Below, in pieces: positions 33,760 through 43,596 of a stretch of DNA of 64,000 nucleotides. A program made the translations under genes and the position numbers. Below the pieces are notes generated by a model, which did no database searches, had not been told where the DNA came from, and saw nothing but the letters and a program-made list of their open reading frames with translations. Origin of the DNA: Streptomyces sp. NRRL F-525 (GTDB lineage Bacteria > Actinomycetota > Actinomycetes > Streptomycetales > Streptomycetaceae); NCBI RefSeq assembly GCF_000716605.1, contig NZ_JNXE01000021.1, positions 1 through 64,000 on the forward strand, written 5' to 3'. The stretch's first letter is position 1; each line of letters starts with the position of its first letter.

Positions 33760-34953
33760 GTGACCACTGCCGACACCATCTACTGGGACCCCTACGACCC
33801 GGCCCTCGCCCGCGACCCCTATCCCCTCTACGCGCGCATGCGCGAGGAGGCGCCGCTCTACCACAACGACCGGCACGACTTCTACGCCGTCAGCCGCCAC
33901 GCCGATGTCCAGCGCGGTCTCGCCGACTGGCAGACCTACTCCTCGTCCCGCGGCGACATCCTTGAGATCATCCAGGCGGACATCGAACTCCCGCCCGGCA
34001 CCCTCATCTTCGAGGACCCGCCCGTCCACGACATCCACCGCCGCCTGCTCGCCCGGGTGTTCACCCCTCGCCGTATCGCCACCCTGGAGCCGCGAGTGCG
34101 GGCGTTCTGCCGGCGCGCGCTCGAACCGGTCACCGGCGCCGAGCGGTTCGACCTCGTGGAGGCCGTCGGCGTCGAGATGCCGATGCGGGTGATCGGGATG
34201 CTCCTGGGCATCCCGGAGGCCGACCAGCCCGCCATCCGCGACCTGACCGACGAGACGCTGGGCACCGAGGGCGGCGGAAAGATCAACCACGAGGACATCC
34301 TCAGTACGGACGCCTTCAAGGAATACATCGAGTGGCGCAAGCAGCACCCCTCCGACGACCTCATGACCGAGCTGATGACGGCCGAGTTCGAGGACGAGAG
34401 GGGCGTCACCCGCACGCTCACCGTCGAGGAGGTCCTGACCTACTGCTCCGTGGTCGCCGGAGCCGGCAACGAGACGACGGGACGACTCATCGGCTGGTTC
34501 GGCGCCCTTATGGCCCGATACCCGGCGGCACGACGGGAGTTGGCGGCCGACCCGAGCCTCATCCCCAACGCCATCGAGGAGGTCCTGCGCTTCGAGCCCA
34601 CCGGACCGTTCACCGGGCGCCACGTCACCAAGGACGTCGAGTTGTACGGCCGCACGGTGCCGGCCGGCAGCGCCATCCTCTTCATCCAGGCCGCCGCCAA
34701 CCGCGACCCCCGGCGCTTCGAGGACCCGGACCGCTTCGACATCCACCGGGTCACCCAGCACATGAGCTTCGGTGTCGGCGCCCACTACTGCCTGGGCGCG
34801 GCCCTGGCCCGGCTGGAGGGCAGGATCGCGGCCGAGGAGATCCTCAAGCGGTTCCCCGGCTGGGACGTGGACTGGGACCACGCCGAGCTGGCGCAGACCT
34901 CGACCGTCCGCGGCTGGAAGACGCTGCCGCTGGTCATCGAAGGAGCCCGATGA
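33760..34953 (+). CDS. Cytochrome P450
   Basis: The start was set at the GTG with GGGAGG upstream rather than at an earlier GTG; the protein has 397 residues. The I-helix motif is AGAGNETT (residues 233-240), ExxR is E274-VLR277, and the heme loop FGVGAHYCLGAALAR has ligand Cys344. Its class fits bacterial soluble P450s such as CYP125/CYP142-like or terpene and aromatic hydroxylases. The ferredoxin gene overlaps its stop and would supply electrons. Hydroxylation of a hydrophobic substrate, then oxidation by the adjacent mycofactocin-type SDR, is a plausible sequence. Confidence 0.95.
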   Translation: MTTADTIYWDPYDPALARDPYPLYARMREEAPLYHNDRHDFYAVSRHADVQRGLADWQTYSSSRGDILEIIQADIELPPGTLIFEDPPVHDIHRRLLARVFTPRRIATLEPRVRAFCRRALEPVTGAERFDLVEAVGVEMPMRVIGMLLGIPEADQPAIRDLTDETLGTEGGGKINHEDILSTDAFKEYIEWRKQHPSDDLMTELMTAEFEDERGVTRTLTVEEVLTYCSVVAGAGNETTGRLIGWFGALMARYPAARRELAADPSLIPNAIEEVLRFEPTGPFTGRHVTKDVELYGRTVPAGSAILFIQAAANRDPRRFEDPDRFDIHRVTQHMSFGVGAHYCLGAALARLEGRIAAEEILKRFPGWDVDWDHAELAQTSTVRGWKTLPLVIEGAR

Positions 34954-35189
34954 CGACCGAGGGGTGGAACGTCACCGTCGACACGCGGCTGTGCGTCCGC
35001 ACCGGGCTGTGCGCCGCCTCCGCGCCCGAGCGGTTCGAGCTCGACGAGAACGGCCAGGGGCACGCGAGGTCCGCTGTCCTTCCGGCGTCCGAAGAGGTGC
35101 TGGAGGTGGCCGAGTCGTGCCCGATCGAGGCCATCGGCATCAGGGACGCGGACACAGGCGAGCGGGTCTTCCCGCCGTCGGGCGCCTGA
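34950..35189 (+). CDS. [3Fe-4S]-type ferredoxin partner of the P450
   Basis: The 79-residue protein overlaps the P450 stop by ATGA. The cluster ligands are Cys15 and Cys21 (CVRTGLC) and Cys57 (SCPIEAI). The missing fourth Cys is typical of the [3Fe-4S] ferredoxins that feed bacterial P450s. No ferredoxin reductase gene is present nearby, so a reductase encoded elsewhere must supply the electrons. Confidence 0.95.
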   Translation: MTTEGWNVTVDTRLCVRTGLCAASAPERFELDENGQGHARSAVLPASEEVLEVAESCPIEAIGIRDADTGERVFPPSGA

Positions 35190-35197
35190 ACATTTCT

Positions 35198-35225
35198 TCA
35201 ACTGACTGACTGCTAAGGCAGTTGA
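35198..35225. promoter_or_regulatory. Inverted repeat in the ferredoxin/tetR gap
   Basis: TCAACTG and CAGTTGA form 7-bp arms 14 bp apart, with an inner ACTGC-TAAG-GCAGT dyad. It may be a terminator of weak stability for the P450 operon or the operator of the following tetR gene. The sequence alone cannot decide. Confidence 0.4.
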
Positions 35226-35313
35226 CTTCACGCCACGACAAAACTAGATTCCTGTCATGCGGAAATGATGTTCTCGAATCTGCGCAACACTGCTCTCCAA
35301 GGAGTCTGGTGTC

Positions 35314-35979
35314 GTGGTTCAACCGTCCGTGAAGGAACAGATCGTCCTGGCCGCCGAGCGGCTCTTCGCCGAGCACGGCCTCGACGGGGTGTCTCTGCGC
35401 CAGATCAGCACGGCGGCCGGGAACGGCAACAACACGGCGGTGCAGTACCACTTCGGCACGAAGGAACACCTTGTCCAGGAGATCTTCGAGTACCGCCTGC
35501 CGGAGCTGAACGAACGGCGCGGGCTGCTGGTCGCGCGTCGGCGCCCGGACGATCTCAGATCATGGGTGGAGTGCCACCTCCTGCCCGTCCTGGAACAGGG
35601 CGAGCAGGAGGGCAGCCACTATCTGAGCTTTGTCGCGATGCTCCAGCAGTACGGCCGCCGGGACGTCTTCGAACGCCTTTCAGTCGAACTGAGCAGGCCC
35701 ACCACCGACTTCGTCGAGCGGATCGGCACACTGCTGCCGCACATTCCCGAGCCGTTGCGCGGGCACCGCATCGCGCAGGCCCTGGCCTTCGGCGTGCACG
35801 CCGCGTCCGAACGCGAGCGCACCCGGACCCGCGGCGGGCACGTGCTGCCCTTCGCCGTCCACGTCGGCGACCTGCTGGACGGCCTGGTCGGCTTCCTCCA
35901 GGCCCCCGTGTCCCCGACGACCGCGTCCGTGCTCGGCGAGACGGGACCGAGTGAACCGGTCCTGCCGTTTCACCCCTGA
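35314..35979 (+). CDS. TetR family transcriptional regulator
   Basis: The 221-residue protein begins at a GTG (VQPSVKEQIV). The HTH (about residues 22-66) reads GVSLRQISTAAGNGNNTAVQYHFGTKEHLV, with the NNTAVQYHFG form common in a subgroup of actinobacterial regulators of aromatic or lipid degradation. The C-terminal domain is helical and likely binds an acyl or aromatic ligand. It sits between the P450 operon and the SDR run, in the same direction, with 41 bp to the next gene. It probably controls the downstream set. Confidence 0.88.
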   Translation: MVQPSVKEQIVLAAERLFAEHGLDGVSLRQISTAAGNGNNTAVQYHFGTKEHLVQEIFEYRLPELNERRGLLVARRRPDDLRSWVECHLLPVLEQGEQEGSHYLSFVAMLQQYGRRDVFERLSVELSRPTTDFVERIGTLLPHIPEPLRGHRIAQALAFGVHAASERERTRTRGGHVLPFAVHVGDLLDGLVGFLQAPVSPTTASVLGETGPSEPVLPFHP

Positions 35980-36020
35980 ACAGCCGCCCTTCCATCCGTG
36001 AGCGGAGGAACGACGCCGCG

Positions 36021-36802
36021 ATGAGTATCGATCTGCACAACGCCGTGGCCGTGGTCACCGGCGCCGGCAGCGGGATCGGCCGCGCGGCCGCCCACGCCTT
36101 CGCCCGGCGCGGCGCACGTGTCGTGGTCACCGACCTCGTCGGCGAGCGGGCGCACACCGTCGCCAGTGAACTCGGCGCCCGGGGCATCGCCGCGGAATGC
36201 GACGTGACCAGCCTGGACGACCTGCGAGCGGTGCGGAAGCTGGCTCTCGACCGCTTCGGCCGCCTCGACCTGGTCATGAACAACGTCGGCATCCTGGCCG
36301 TCGGCCCCGTCGAGGACATCCCGCTGGACGCGTGGCAACGCGTCGTGGACGTCAACCTGTTGGGTGTCGTACGCAGCAACCTCGTGTTCCTGCCACACCT
36401 GTTGGAGCAGGGGTCGGGCCATGTCGTCAACACCGCTTCCACGGCAGGTCTGTTGCCCTACGGATTCGACCGCCTGCCGTACACCGCGACCAAGCACGCG
36501 GTCGTAGGCCTGTCCGAGGCGCTCGCGCTCTACCTGCGCCCACGCGGCATCGGCGTCTCCTGCCTGTGCCCGGCGGGCGTCGCCACCAACATCGTCGAGC
36601 AGATCAGCTTCTACGGGAAACCGGCACCGCCCCAAGGCCCCGACTTCCCCGTCCTGGACGCCGACTCGGTCGGTGAACTCGTCGCCGAGGGAGTCACCCA
36701 CGACCGCTTCCTCATCCTCACCGCACCCCAGGCAGCCGACGAACTGCGCGAGCACGGTGCCGATGTCGACGCCTACCTGTCCCGTCTGACGAAGGACGCC
36801 TC

Positions 36803-36806
<4 letters not shown>
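36021..36806 (+). CDS. SDR-family oxidoreductase
   Basis: The 261-residue enzyme has TGAGSGIG at residues about 14-21, MNNVGILA in the NNAG position (Val for Ala), Ser in NTASTAG and YTATK as the YxxxK motif. The C-terminal half includes CLCPAGVATNI. It overlaps the next SDR by ATGA. Its role is likely reversible alcohol/ketone oxidation in the same pathway as the P450. A ribosome site GCGGAGGAAC lies upstream. Confidence 0.9.
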
Positions 36807-37575
<769 letters not shown>

Positions 37576-37579
<4 letters not shown>

Positions 37580-38415
37580 CCGGCACCGGGACACGGGTCG
37601 GCTTCATCGGACTGGGCAGCCAGGGCGCGCCGATGGCCCGCCGCATCGCCAAGGAGCCGTTCCCCCTGACGCTGTGGGCGCGTCGCCGTACGTCCACGGA
37701 CGCCTTCGCCGATACGGCCGCCACCGTGGCGGCCACACCGGCCGAACTGGGGGCAGCCAGCGACATCGTGTGCCTCTGCGTCGTCGCGGACGCGGACGTC
37801 GAGGACGTACTCCTGCGCCCCGACGGCGTACTGACCGGGATGGCTCCCGGCGGGATCGTCGCCCTCCACTCCACCATCCATCCCGACACCTGCCGGCGCG
37901 TCGCCGAGGAGGCCGCCGAGCGGCAGATCGCGGTGGTGGACGCGCCGGTCAGCGGCGGAGGCGCGGCAGCCGCCGAACGCAGACTCCTGGTCATGGCCGG
38001 CGGACAGGAGGCGGACGTCGCCCGCTGCCGTCCGGTGTTCGACACCTTCGCCGACCCGGTCATCCACCTCGGACCGCTGGGCAGCGGCCAACTCGCCAAG
38101 CTGCTCAACAACTTCGTGTTCACCGCCCAGGTCGGCCTGGCACTGGACACCTACTCCCTCGCCGACGGGCTCGGCATGGACCGCAGCGCGGTCGCACAGG
38201 TACTCGCGCATGGCACCGGCGGCAGCCGCGCCGCGGCCGTCCTCGCCGCTTCCGGCTTCAACGCCGACGGGCTGCGCCGGGCCCTGCCGCTGCTGCGCAA
38301 GGACGTCGGCCTCCTTCTAGACGTCGCCGACAGGGCCCGGGCTCCCCGGCCCCGGACGCTCGCGGACCTCACCGCGCACACCCTTTCGACGCTGGGCCGG
38401 AGTTCGGCGCCCTGA
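37576..38415 (+). CDS. 3-hydroxyisobutyrate dehydrogenase-like NAD(P)-dependent oxidoreductase
   Basis: The GTG start overlapping the SDR stop gives 279 residues. The N-terminal Rossmann domain has GFIGLGSQGAPMARRI. The substrate-binding stretch VDAPVSGGGAAA and the catalytic Lys in GSGQLAKLLNN are conserved with 3-hydroxyisobutyrate, tartronate-semialdehyde and 6-phosphogluconate dehydrogenases. It likely oxidises a beta-hydroxy acid produced in the pathway. The C-terminal helical domain is complete. Confidence 0.9.
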
Positions 38416-38453
38416 CCACCTCCCCACCCGGACGACCCCAAGGCGGCACCGAC

Positions 38454-39929
38454 ATGACCACGTCCCTGTCCCACGACCTCGGCTCCACCGGCCCCCTCGT
38501 CGACGGCACCTGGCTCGACCGCACCTCCGTCGGCCAGGCGGACCACATCAACCCCGCGACCGCCCGCGCCAACGGCACCGTCCTGCTGAGCGGACCCCTG
38601 GAGGTCGACGCGGCCGTTTCCGCGGCGAAGAAGGCCTTCCCCGAGTGGCGGGCGATGTCCCCGGACCAGCGCCGCCGCATCCTCCAACGCGTGGAGGAAC
38701 TCATGCTGGAGCGCGTGCCCGAACTCGCCCGGCTGAACACCCTCGAACTCGGCGTCCCCTTCCGTACGTCGGCGGGGCTGGCCCACCTGTCCGCAGGCTG
38801 GTTCGGCTACTACGCCGGCTGGGCCGACAAACTGGAGGGCGCCACCATCCCGCTCAGCCCGCGCATGGTGCCGGGCCTCGACTACACCGTCCCCGAGCCG
38901 TACGGCGTGATCGGCGTCATCCTCACCTGGAACGGCCCGATCATGTCGGTGGGCATGAAGATCGCCCCCGCGCTCGCCGCCGGGAACTGTGTCGTCGTCA
39001 AGTCACCCGACCTGGCCCCGTTCACCGTGGCCCGGTTCGCCGAGATCGCCCTGGAGGCCGGGCTGCCCCCGGGCGTGCTGCACGTCCTGCCCGGCGGACC
39101 GTCGGCCGGCGAGCGGCTGGTCAGCCATCCCGACATCGCGAAGATCTCCTTCACCGGTGGCATCCCCACCGCCAAGAAGGTCCTTGGCGCGGCACGCCAC
39201 ACCCTCACACCGGTTCTGCTCGAACTGGGCGGCAAGACAGCCGACATCGTCTTCCCCGACGCCGACCTCGACGAGGCCGTCGCCGAGACCGTCCGCTCCT
39301 GCTACACGCTCTCCGGCCAGGGCTGCAACCTCACGACCCGCATGCTGATCCACCGCGAGGTGTACGACAGAGTGGTCGCCGCAACCGGCGAGGCGGCCGC
39401 CGCGCTGCGCGTCGGAGACCCCTTCGACCAGGCAACCGCCCTCGGCCCGGTCGTCGGCAGGGCGGCCCACGAACGCATCCTGGGGATGATCGAACGCGCG
39501 GCCAAGGACAGCCGGTTGGTCGTCGGCGGCCACGCGACCGACTCCTCGACGCTGCCCCCTGACAACCGCGACGGCTACTTCATCGACCCGACGGTCCTCG
39601 CCGACGTCGACCCGCCCAGCGAGGTGGGCACGCACGAGGTCTTCGGCCCCGTGCTGTCCCTGATCCCCTTCGAGAGCGAGGACGAGGCGGTCGAGCTGGC
39701 CAACTCCACCCCCTACGGCCTCGGAAGCGTCGTGCACACCCACGACGTGTCCAGGGTCCAACGCCTCGTCCCGCAGCTTCAGTCGGGCACCGTGCTCGTC
39801 AACGGCGCCTCGGGCCAGCCGCCGGGCGCCCCCTTCGGCGGCTACAAGCAGAGCGGCTACGGCCGCGAAGGCGGCAAGGAGGGCCTCTACGAGTTCCTCC
39901 AGACCAAGAACGTCTTCATCCGCGCATGA
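38454..39929 (+). CDS. Aldehyde dehydrogenase
   Basis: The 491-residue protein starts MTTSLSHDLG. It has TWNGPIM (the PWN-type strand), the NAD-binding FTGGIPTAKK, the general base Glu in LLELGGK and the nucleophile Cys in SGQGCNLTTR. The terminal NGASGQPPGAPFGGYKQSG motif is complete. It would oxidise an aldehyde released from a side chain or produced by the upstream SDRs. The 38-bp gap to the previous gene and 32-bp gap to the next keep it in the operon. Confidence 0.93.
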   Translation: MTTSLSHDLGSTGPLVDGTWLDRTSVGQADHINPATARANGTVLLSGPLEVDAAVSAAKKAFPEWRAMSPDQRRRILQRVEELMLERVPELARLNTLELGVPFRTSAGLAHLSAGWFGYYAGWADKLEGATIPLSPRMVPGLDYTVPEPYGVIGVILTWNGPIMSVGMKIAPALAAGNCVVVKSPDLAPFTVARFAEIALEAGLPPGVLHVLPGGPSAGERLVSHPDIAKISFTGGIPTAKKVLGAARHTLTPVLLELGGKTADIVFPDADLDEAVAETVRSCYTLSGQGCNLTTRMLIHREVYDRVVAATGEAAAALRVGDPFDQATALGPVVGRAAHERILGMIERAAKDSRLVVGGHATDSSTLPPDNRDGYFIDPTVLADVDPPSEVGTHEVFGPVLSLIPFESEDEAVELANSTPYGLGSVVHTHDVSRVQRLVPQLQSGTVLVNGASGQPPGAPFGGYKQSGYGREGGKEGLYEFLQTKNVFIRA

Positions 39930-39961
39930 GCAGGCGCCCCACCCCCGTCCCAGGAGGCCTC

Positions 39962-40729
39962 ATGGACGACACCCCGGCGGTCCGCACGCTGGCAGAAGTT
40001 CTACCCACCCATGAACCACCCTCGCCGGCCACGCCGTTCGGCCGCGCCGCACGTGACTTCCTCTACGGGGAGGTCTGGTCGCGCCCCGGACTGAGCCGCC
40101 GGGACCGCCGCTGGGTCACGCTGACATGTGTGGCGGCCGCCGACTCCCCGCAGCCCATCGAGGACCACGTCCACGCGGCGCTCGCGAGCGGTGACATCGG
40201 CCTGGACGCCATGCTGGAGCTCGTCCTGCACTTCGCGGTGTACTGCGGCTGGCCCAAGGCGTCCCACCTGGAGGGGGCCATCGCCCGCCAGTGGGACCGC
40301 ATCCACCGTGAACGCGGCGAACAGGCCCCGCCCTGGCCGCAGTTGACCAACGACACGCTCGGTCCCGGCGCGTGGGACGAGCGACTCAAGCGCGGCGTCG
40401 AGGAGTTCATCGACGTCAACCTCACACCCGCACCGCCCGCGAACTCGCCGTACCGACACGCCGGCATCCTGGGCTTCGTCTTCGGGCACGTCTGGCAGCG
40501 CCCCGGACTGACCCGGCGCGAACGCCGGATCATCACCGTCGCCAGCGTCGCCCTCGACGACTCGCCCGTCCCCTTGCAGACGCACGTCAGGGCCGCGCTC
40601 CACTCCGGCGACCTCACCAAGGAGGAGATGGACGAGATCGTGCTGCAGTTCGCCGCGTACTACGGCTTCGCGAAGGGGGAGGCCCTGGCGGACGCGGTCG
40701 AGAAGGCGTGGGCGACCATGCCCGGCTGA
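39962..40729 (+). CDS. Tandem carboxymuconolactone decarboxylase-like (AhpD fold) protein
   Basis: The start was set at the ATG with AGGAGG 4-5 nt upstream, although an earlier ATG overlaps the previous stop. The 255-residue protein holds two CMD repeats. The first includes LYGEVWSRPGLSRRDRRWVTLT, EDHVHAAL and ELVLHFAVYCGWPKA; the second includes VFGHVWQRPGLTRRERRIITVA, QTHVRAAL and EIVLQFAAYYGFAK. Neither repeat has the CxxC motif of AhpD peroxidases, so a decarboxylase/lactone or small-molecule role is more likely. It may act on a carboxymuconolactone-like intermediate. Confidence 0.88.
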   Translation: MDDTPAVRTLAEVLPTHEPPSPATPFGRAARDFLYGEVWSRPGLSRRDRRWVTLTCVAAADSPQPIEDHVHAALASGDIGLDAMLELVLHFAVYCGWPKASHLEGAIARQWDRIHRERGEQAPPWPQLTNDTLGPGAWDERLKRGVEEFIDVNLTPAPPANSPYRHAGILGFVFGHVWQRPGLTRRERRIITVASVALDDSPVPLQTHVRAALHSGDLTKEEMDEIVLQFAAYYGFAKGEALADAVEKAWATMPG

Positions 40730-41215
40730 CCAGCCGAGGCGCCACCCGCCGTCCGATCGGCGCAGTCACGGACCTGCCTACGGCTGGGGCCTGTTGGTGT
40801 TCGGATACCGATCGTCATTCCGGCTGTTCTCGCGACGTGTGGTCCAGTCCACCAGTGCAGGGAATCTTCGACGGCGGCCTTGCCCTGCTTGGTGATTCTG
40901 CCGCTTGCGATTCTGATCGGCAGGCTCCCATTGTGGGTCGCCGAGGTCCCCATGGCGCCATCGTGCCTGCGGCGGGCTGCGACGCGGGCGCCGACTCGAC
41001 GGCCATGCCTCCTGGCCATGTGCGGGGCAGCCCATGACGATGTCCCAGACCCTCTCCCCCCTGCTCGTTCGGGGTGCATGCGTGCGGTCAGGTCGTGATC
41101 ATCCAGCCGTCGGCCCGGTGGGCTGGCAGCGCTGCCGATGTGAGGAGCGTTCACATATGGCCCACCACTCGTCAAGAACCGCGTACGCGCTTGTGCGTAG
41201 CGGCGAGCGGGGCGC
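40730..41215. other. Intergenic stretch between convergent operons
   Basis: The region lies between the end of the CMD gene and the end of the leftward tetR gene, so both sides need termination here. No strong hairpin stands out. Frames on both strands give no recognisable protein. Confidence 0.4.
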
Positions 41216-41863
41216 TCAGCGGTCTACCGGGGTGTCGAGCAGGTAGCGGACGACCGCGGACTGAAGGTGGCTGCGCAACTCGCTCCAGGGCAGTGGCCGC
41301 TCGGACTCAAGGAATTCGCCCTGGGTGATGCGGTGCGCGATCGCGGCGTAGACCAGGCGGAAGGCGAAGTCCAGCGCGGCCTCCGGGTCCGGATGTGCGA
41401 CGGGTGTGTGGCGCAGTGCGTCGGCGAAGTGGCGGTTGCCCTCGATGCTGACGCGGGAGCCCTCGGCGCGCACCGCTTCGTGCCCGGTGCCGAGCAGCAG
41501 GAAGACGCGCAGCAGGGCCTCGTGCGCCTGGAAGGCGTCGGTGAGCGCGCCGACGGCCTCGGCGATTGTCACGGCCGGATCGTGCAGGAGAGGCAACCGC
41601 TCCACGGACATCCGCTGCGTGATCTCGGCCTGGAGGTTCTCGGTGAAGGAGTGCTGGATGGCCAGCAGAAGCCCTTCCTTGTCACCGAACCGGCGGTAGA
41701 TGCTGCCCACCGCCATGCCGGCCCGCTCGGCGACAGCGGCCACGGTGAGCGCGTCCACGCCGCCCTCCTCCAGCAGCGCGTACCCGGCCTCAAGGATGTC
41801 CTGCTGTGAACGGCGGCTGCGTTCCTGGACGGCGGCGGGCCTGTCGGTCGTGGACTCGGTCAC
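41216..41863 (-). CDS. TetR family regulator of the ring-cleavage operon
   Basis: The 215-residue protein begins MTESTTDRPAAVQERSRRSQ. Its HTH reads LTVAAVAERAGMAVGSIYRRFGDKEGLL. The C-terminal domain is helical. It is divergent from the aromatic hydroxylase operon, and the gap holds two tandem 20-bp palindromes, so autoregulation and repression of the operon are likely. The ligand could be the aromatic substrate or a ring-cleavage product. Confidence 0.9.
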   Translation of the reverse strand: MTESTTDRPAAVQERSRRSQQDILEAGYALLEEGGVDALTVAAVAERAGMAVGSIYRRFGDKEGLLLAIQHSFTENLQAEITQRMSVERLPLLHDPAVTIAEAVGALTDAFQAHEALLRVFLLLGTGHEAVRAEGSRVSIEGNRHFADALRHTPVAHPDPEAALDFAFRLVYAAIAHRITQGEFLESERPLPWSELRSHLQSAVVRYLLDTPVDR

Positions 41864-41907
41864 TCGCGCATCTTATCGACCGGGCTCTTGACGTTCGTGT
41901 CGCTGGT

Positions 41908-41950
41908 ATGTGAATCTCGACTCACATTAAATGTGAACTCTGATTCACAT
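41908..41950. promoter_or_regulatory. Two tandem 20-bp palindromic operators
   Basis: ATGTGAATCTCGACTCACAT and ATGTGAACTCTGATTCACAT are separated by 3 bp. Both have perfect ATGTGA/TCACAT arms, and their centres are 23 bp apart, about two helical turns. Two TetR dimers could bind side by side on one DNA face. The sites lie 45 bp before the leftward tetR start and 90 bp before the hydroxylase start. Confidence 0.88.
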
Positions 41951-42039
41951 GCGGATCTCGGCATACGCGGTCGAGTCCCGCGCCTCTCCTTCTCACCTCA
42001 CTCCTCGCAACGGCGCGGGAGTGTTCCCGGAGGTGTCTC

Positions 42040-43596
42040 ATGGCTCCCCTCTTTGACGTCGCGGTCGTCGGCTACGGACCGACCGGCCTCACCGCCGCGT
42101 CCCTGCTCGGCCGACTCGGCCACCGGGTGGTGGTCTGCGAGCGCTGGCCCGGTCTGTACGGGCTGCCCAGACTGACCCACATCGACGACGAGACGGCCCG
42201 GACCGTCCAGGCAGCCGGCGACGTGGACGAGGCGCTGCGCGACTCGTCGCTGTGCCAGTACGTGTGGCTCAACGGCAAGGGCGAGACCCTTGTACGCATC
42301 CCCGCCAACCCCCAGGGCCCGATGGGCTATCCGGACCACATCTCCATGTACCAGCCGGACGTGGAGAGCGCGATCGACAAGCGGCTGCGCGGCTACGGCA
42401 CCGTCGACGTCCGTCAAGGCTGGGCGGTCACCGGCCTGCACCAGGACGCCGACGCCGTCACGCTGCGCCTGCGCGGCTGGAACAGCGACGGAGCCTGTGC
42501 GGACGGACCGCACGACGATGTCCGGGCCCGCTATGTCATCGCCGCGGACGGCAGCCGCAGCGGGATCCGCGAACTGCTCGGCGTGGAGCGCCAGGGCCTC
42601 GGCTTCAACGAGCCCTGGGTCAACATCGACACCGAGTGGCTGCGTCCCCAGCCCCCGGAGTTCGCCTACGGCACTCAGTACTGCGACCCCGAGCGCGGGC
42701 ACATGACCATCAACATCGGCACCACCCGCCAGCGCTTCGAGTTCGCCCTGCTGCCCGGCGAGAGCCGTGAGGAGATGACCACCCCGGAGACCGCTTGGCG
42801 GCTCCTGCGCGAATACCACGACCTGGGCCCGGACGACATACGGATCACCCGTCAGCTGGTCTACGGCTTCGAGGCGCGCATCGCCACCCGCTGGCGCACC
42901 GGCCGCGTCTTCCTCACGGGCCACGCCGCCCACACCATGCCTCCCTACCTAGGCCAGGGCGCGTGCAGCGGCCTGCGCGACGCCACCAACCTCGCCTGGA
43001 AGCTGCACCTCGTGCTCGGCGGCCGTGCGTCCGACGCCCTGCTGGACACCTACGAGAGCGAGCGCCGGCCACACGTCACCGCCATCACGCACGCGGCGAT
43101 CGGCCTCGGCAAGGTCGCCAACACGCACGACGCGGAGGCCGCGGCCGCCCGGGACGCGGCGTTCTTCGCGGGCAAGGTGCCTCCGCCGCCCCCGTTCCCG
43201 CCCCTTACCCATGGAGTGCTGCGCCAGGGAACGGACGCACCGGTCGGCACCCTCACCCCGCAGGGCCGCATCCGTCTGGCCGACGGGCGCACCGGACGGT
43301 TCGACGACCTGACCGGATACGGCTTCACCCTGGTCGCCGCCGAGGACCCCGCCACTGCCCTCGGCCCCGAGCGGCTCGTCCGGCTGGAGCGCCTGGGCTG
43401 CGCCGTGGTCGCCCTCGACACGGTCGACGACCTCGACGGCCGGCACCGGGAGTACCTCCAACTGCTCGGGGCCGTCGCCTACTTGGCGCGCCCCGACTTC
43501 GTGCTGTTCGGTACGGCGACCGACCGCACGGACCTCGCCTCGCTGGTCGACGATCTCGACGCCGCGCTCTCCGGAACGGTCGGAGCCGCCGTATGA
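42040..43596 (+). CDS. FAD-dependent aromatic hydroxylase (MhpA/PheA-like)
   Basis: The 518-residue flavoprotein has the Rossmann motif GYGPTG (residues 11-16), the YVIAADGSRS (DG) motif and the VFLTGHAAH...GQGACSGLRDATNLAWKL motif. The last normally reads GDAAH; here Asp, which contacts the FAD ribityl or pyrophosphate, is His. The C-terminal thioredoxin-like domain of this group is present. Members hydroxylate phenols such as 3-hydroxyphenylpropionate or resorcinol next to or opposite an OH group. With the downstream intradiol enzyme and maleylacetate reductase, production of a hydroxyquinol is the likely role. Confidence 0.92.
   Translation: MAPLFDVAVVGYGPTGLTAASLLGRLGHRVVVCERWPGLYGLPRLTHIDDETARTVQAAGDVDEALRDSSLCQYVWLNGKGETLVRIPANPQGPMGYPDHISMYQPDVESAIDKRLRGYGTVDVRQGWAVTGLHQDADAVTLRLRGWNSDGACADGPHDDVRARYVIAADGSRSGIRELLGVERQGLGFNEPWVNIDTEWLRPQPPEFAYGTQYCDPERGHMTINIGTTRQRFEFALLPGESREEMTTPETAWRLLREYHDLGPDDIRITRQLVYGFEARIATRWRTGRVFLTGHAAHTMPPYLGQGACSGLRDATNLAWKLHLVLGGRASDALLDTYESERRPHVTAITHAAIGLGKVANTHDAEAAAARDAAFFAGKVPPPPPFPPLTHGVLRQGTDAPVGTLTPQGRIRLADGRTGRFDDLTGYGFTLVAAEDPATALGPERLVRLERLGCAVVALDTVDDLDGRHREYLQLLGAVAYLARPDFVLFGTATDRTDLASLVDDLDAALSGTVGAAV

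Noticed and set aside
41034..41246. Small rightward frame next to the tetR end
   Set aside because: No ribosome site or motif; it overlaps the tetR gene on the opposite strand.
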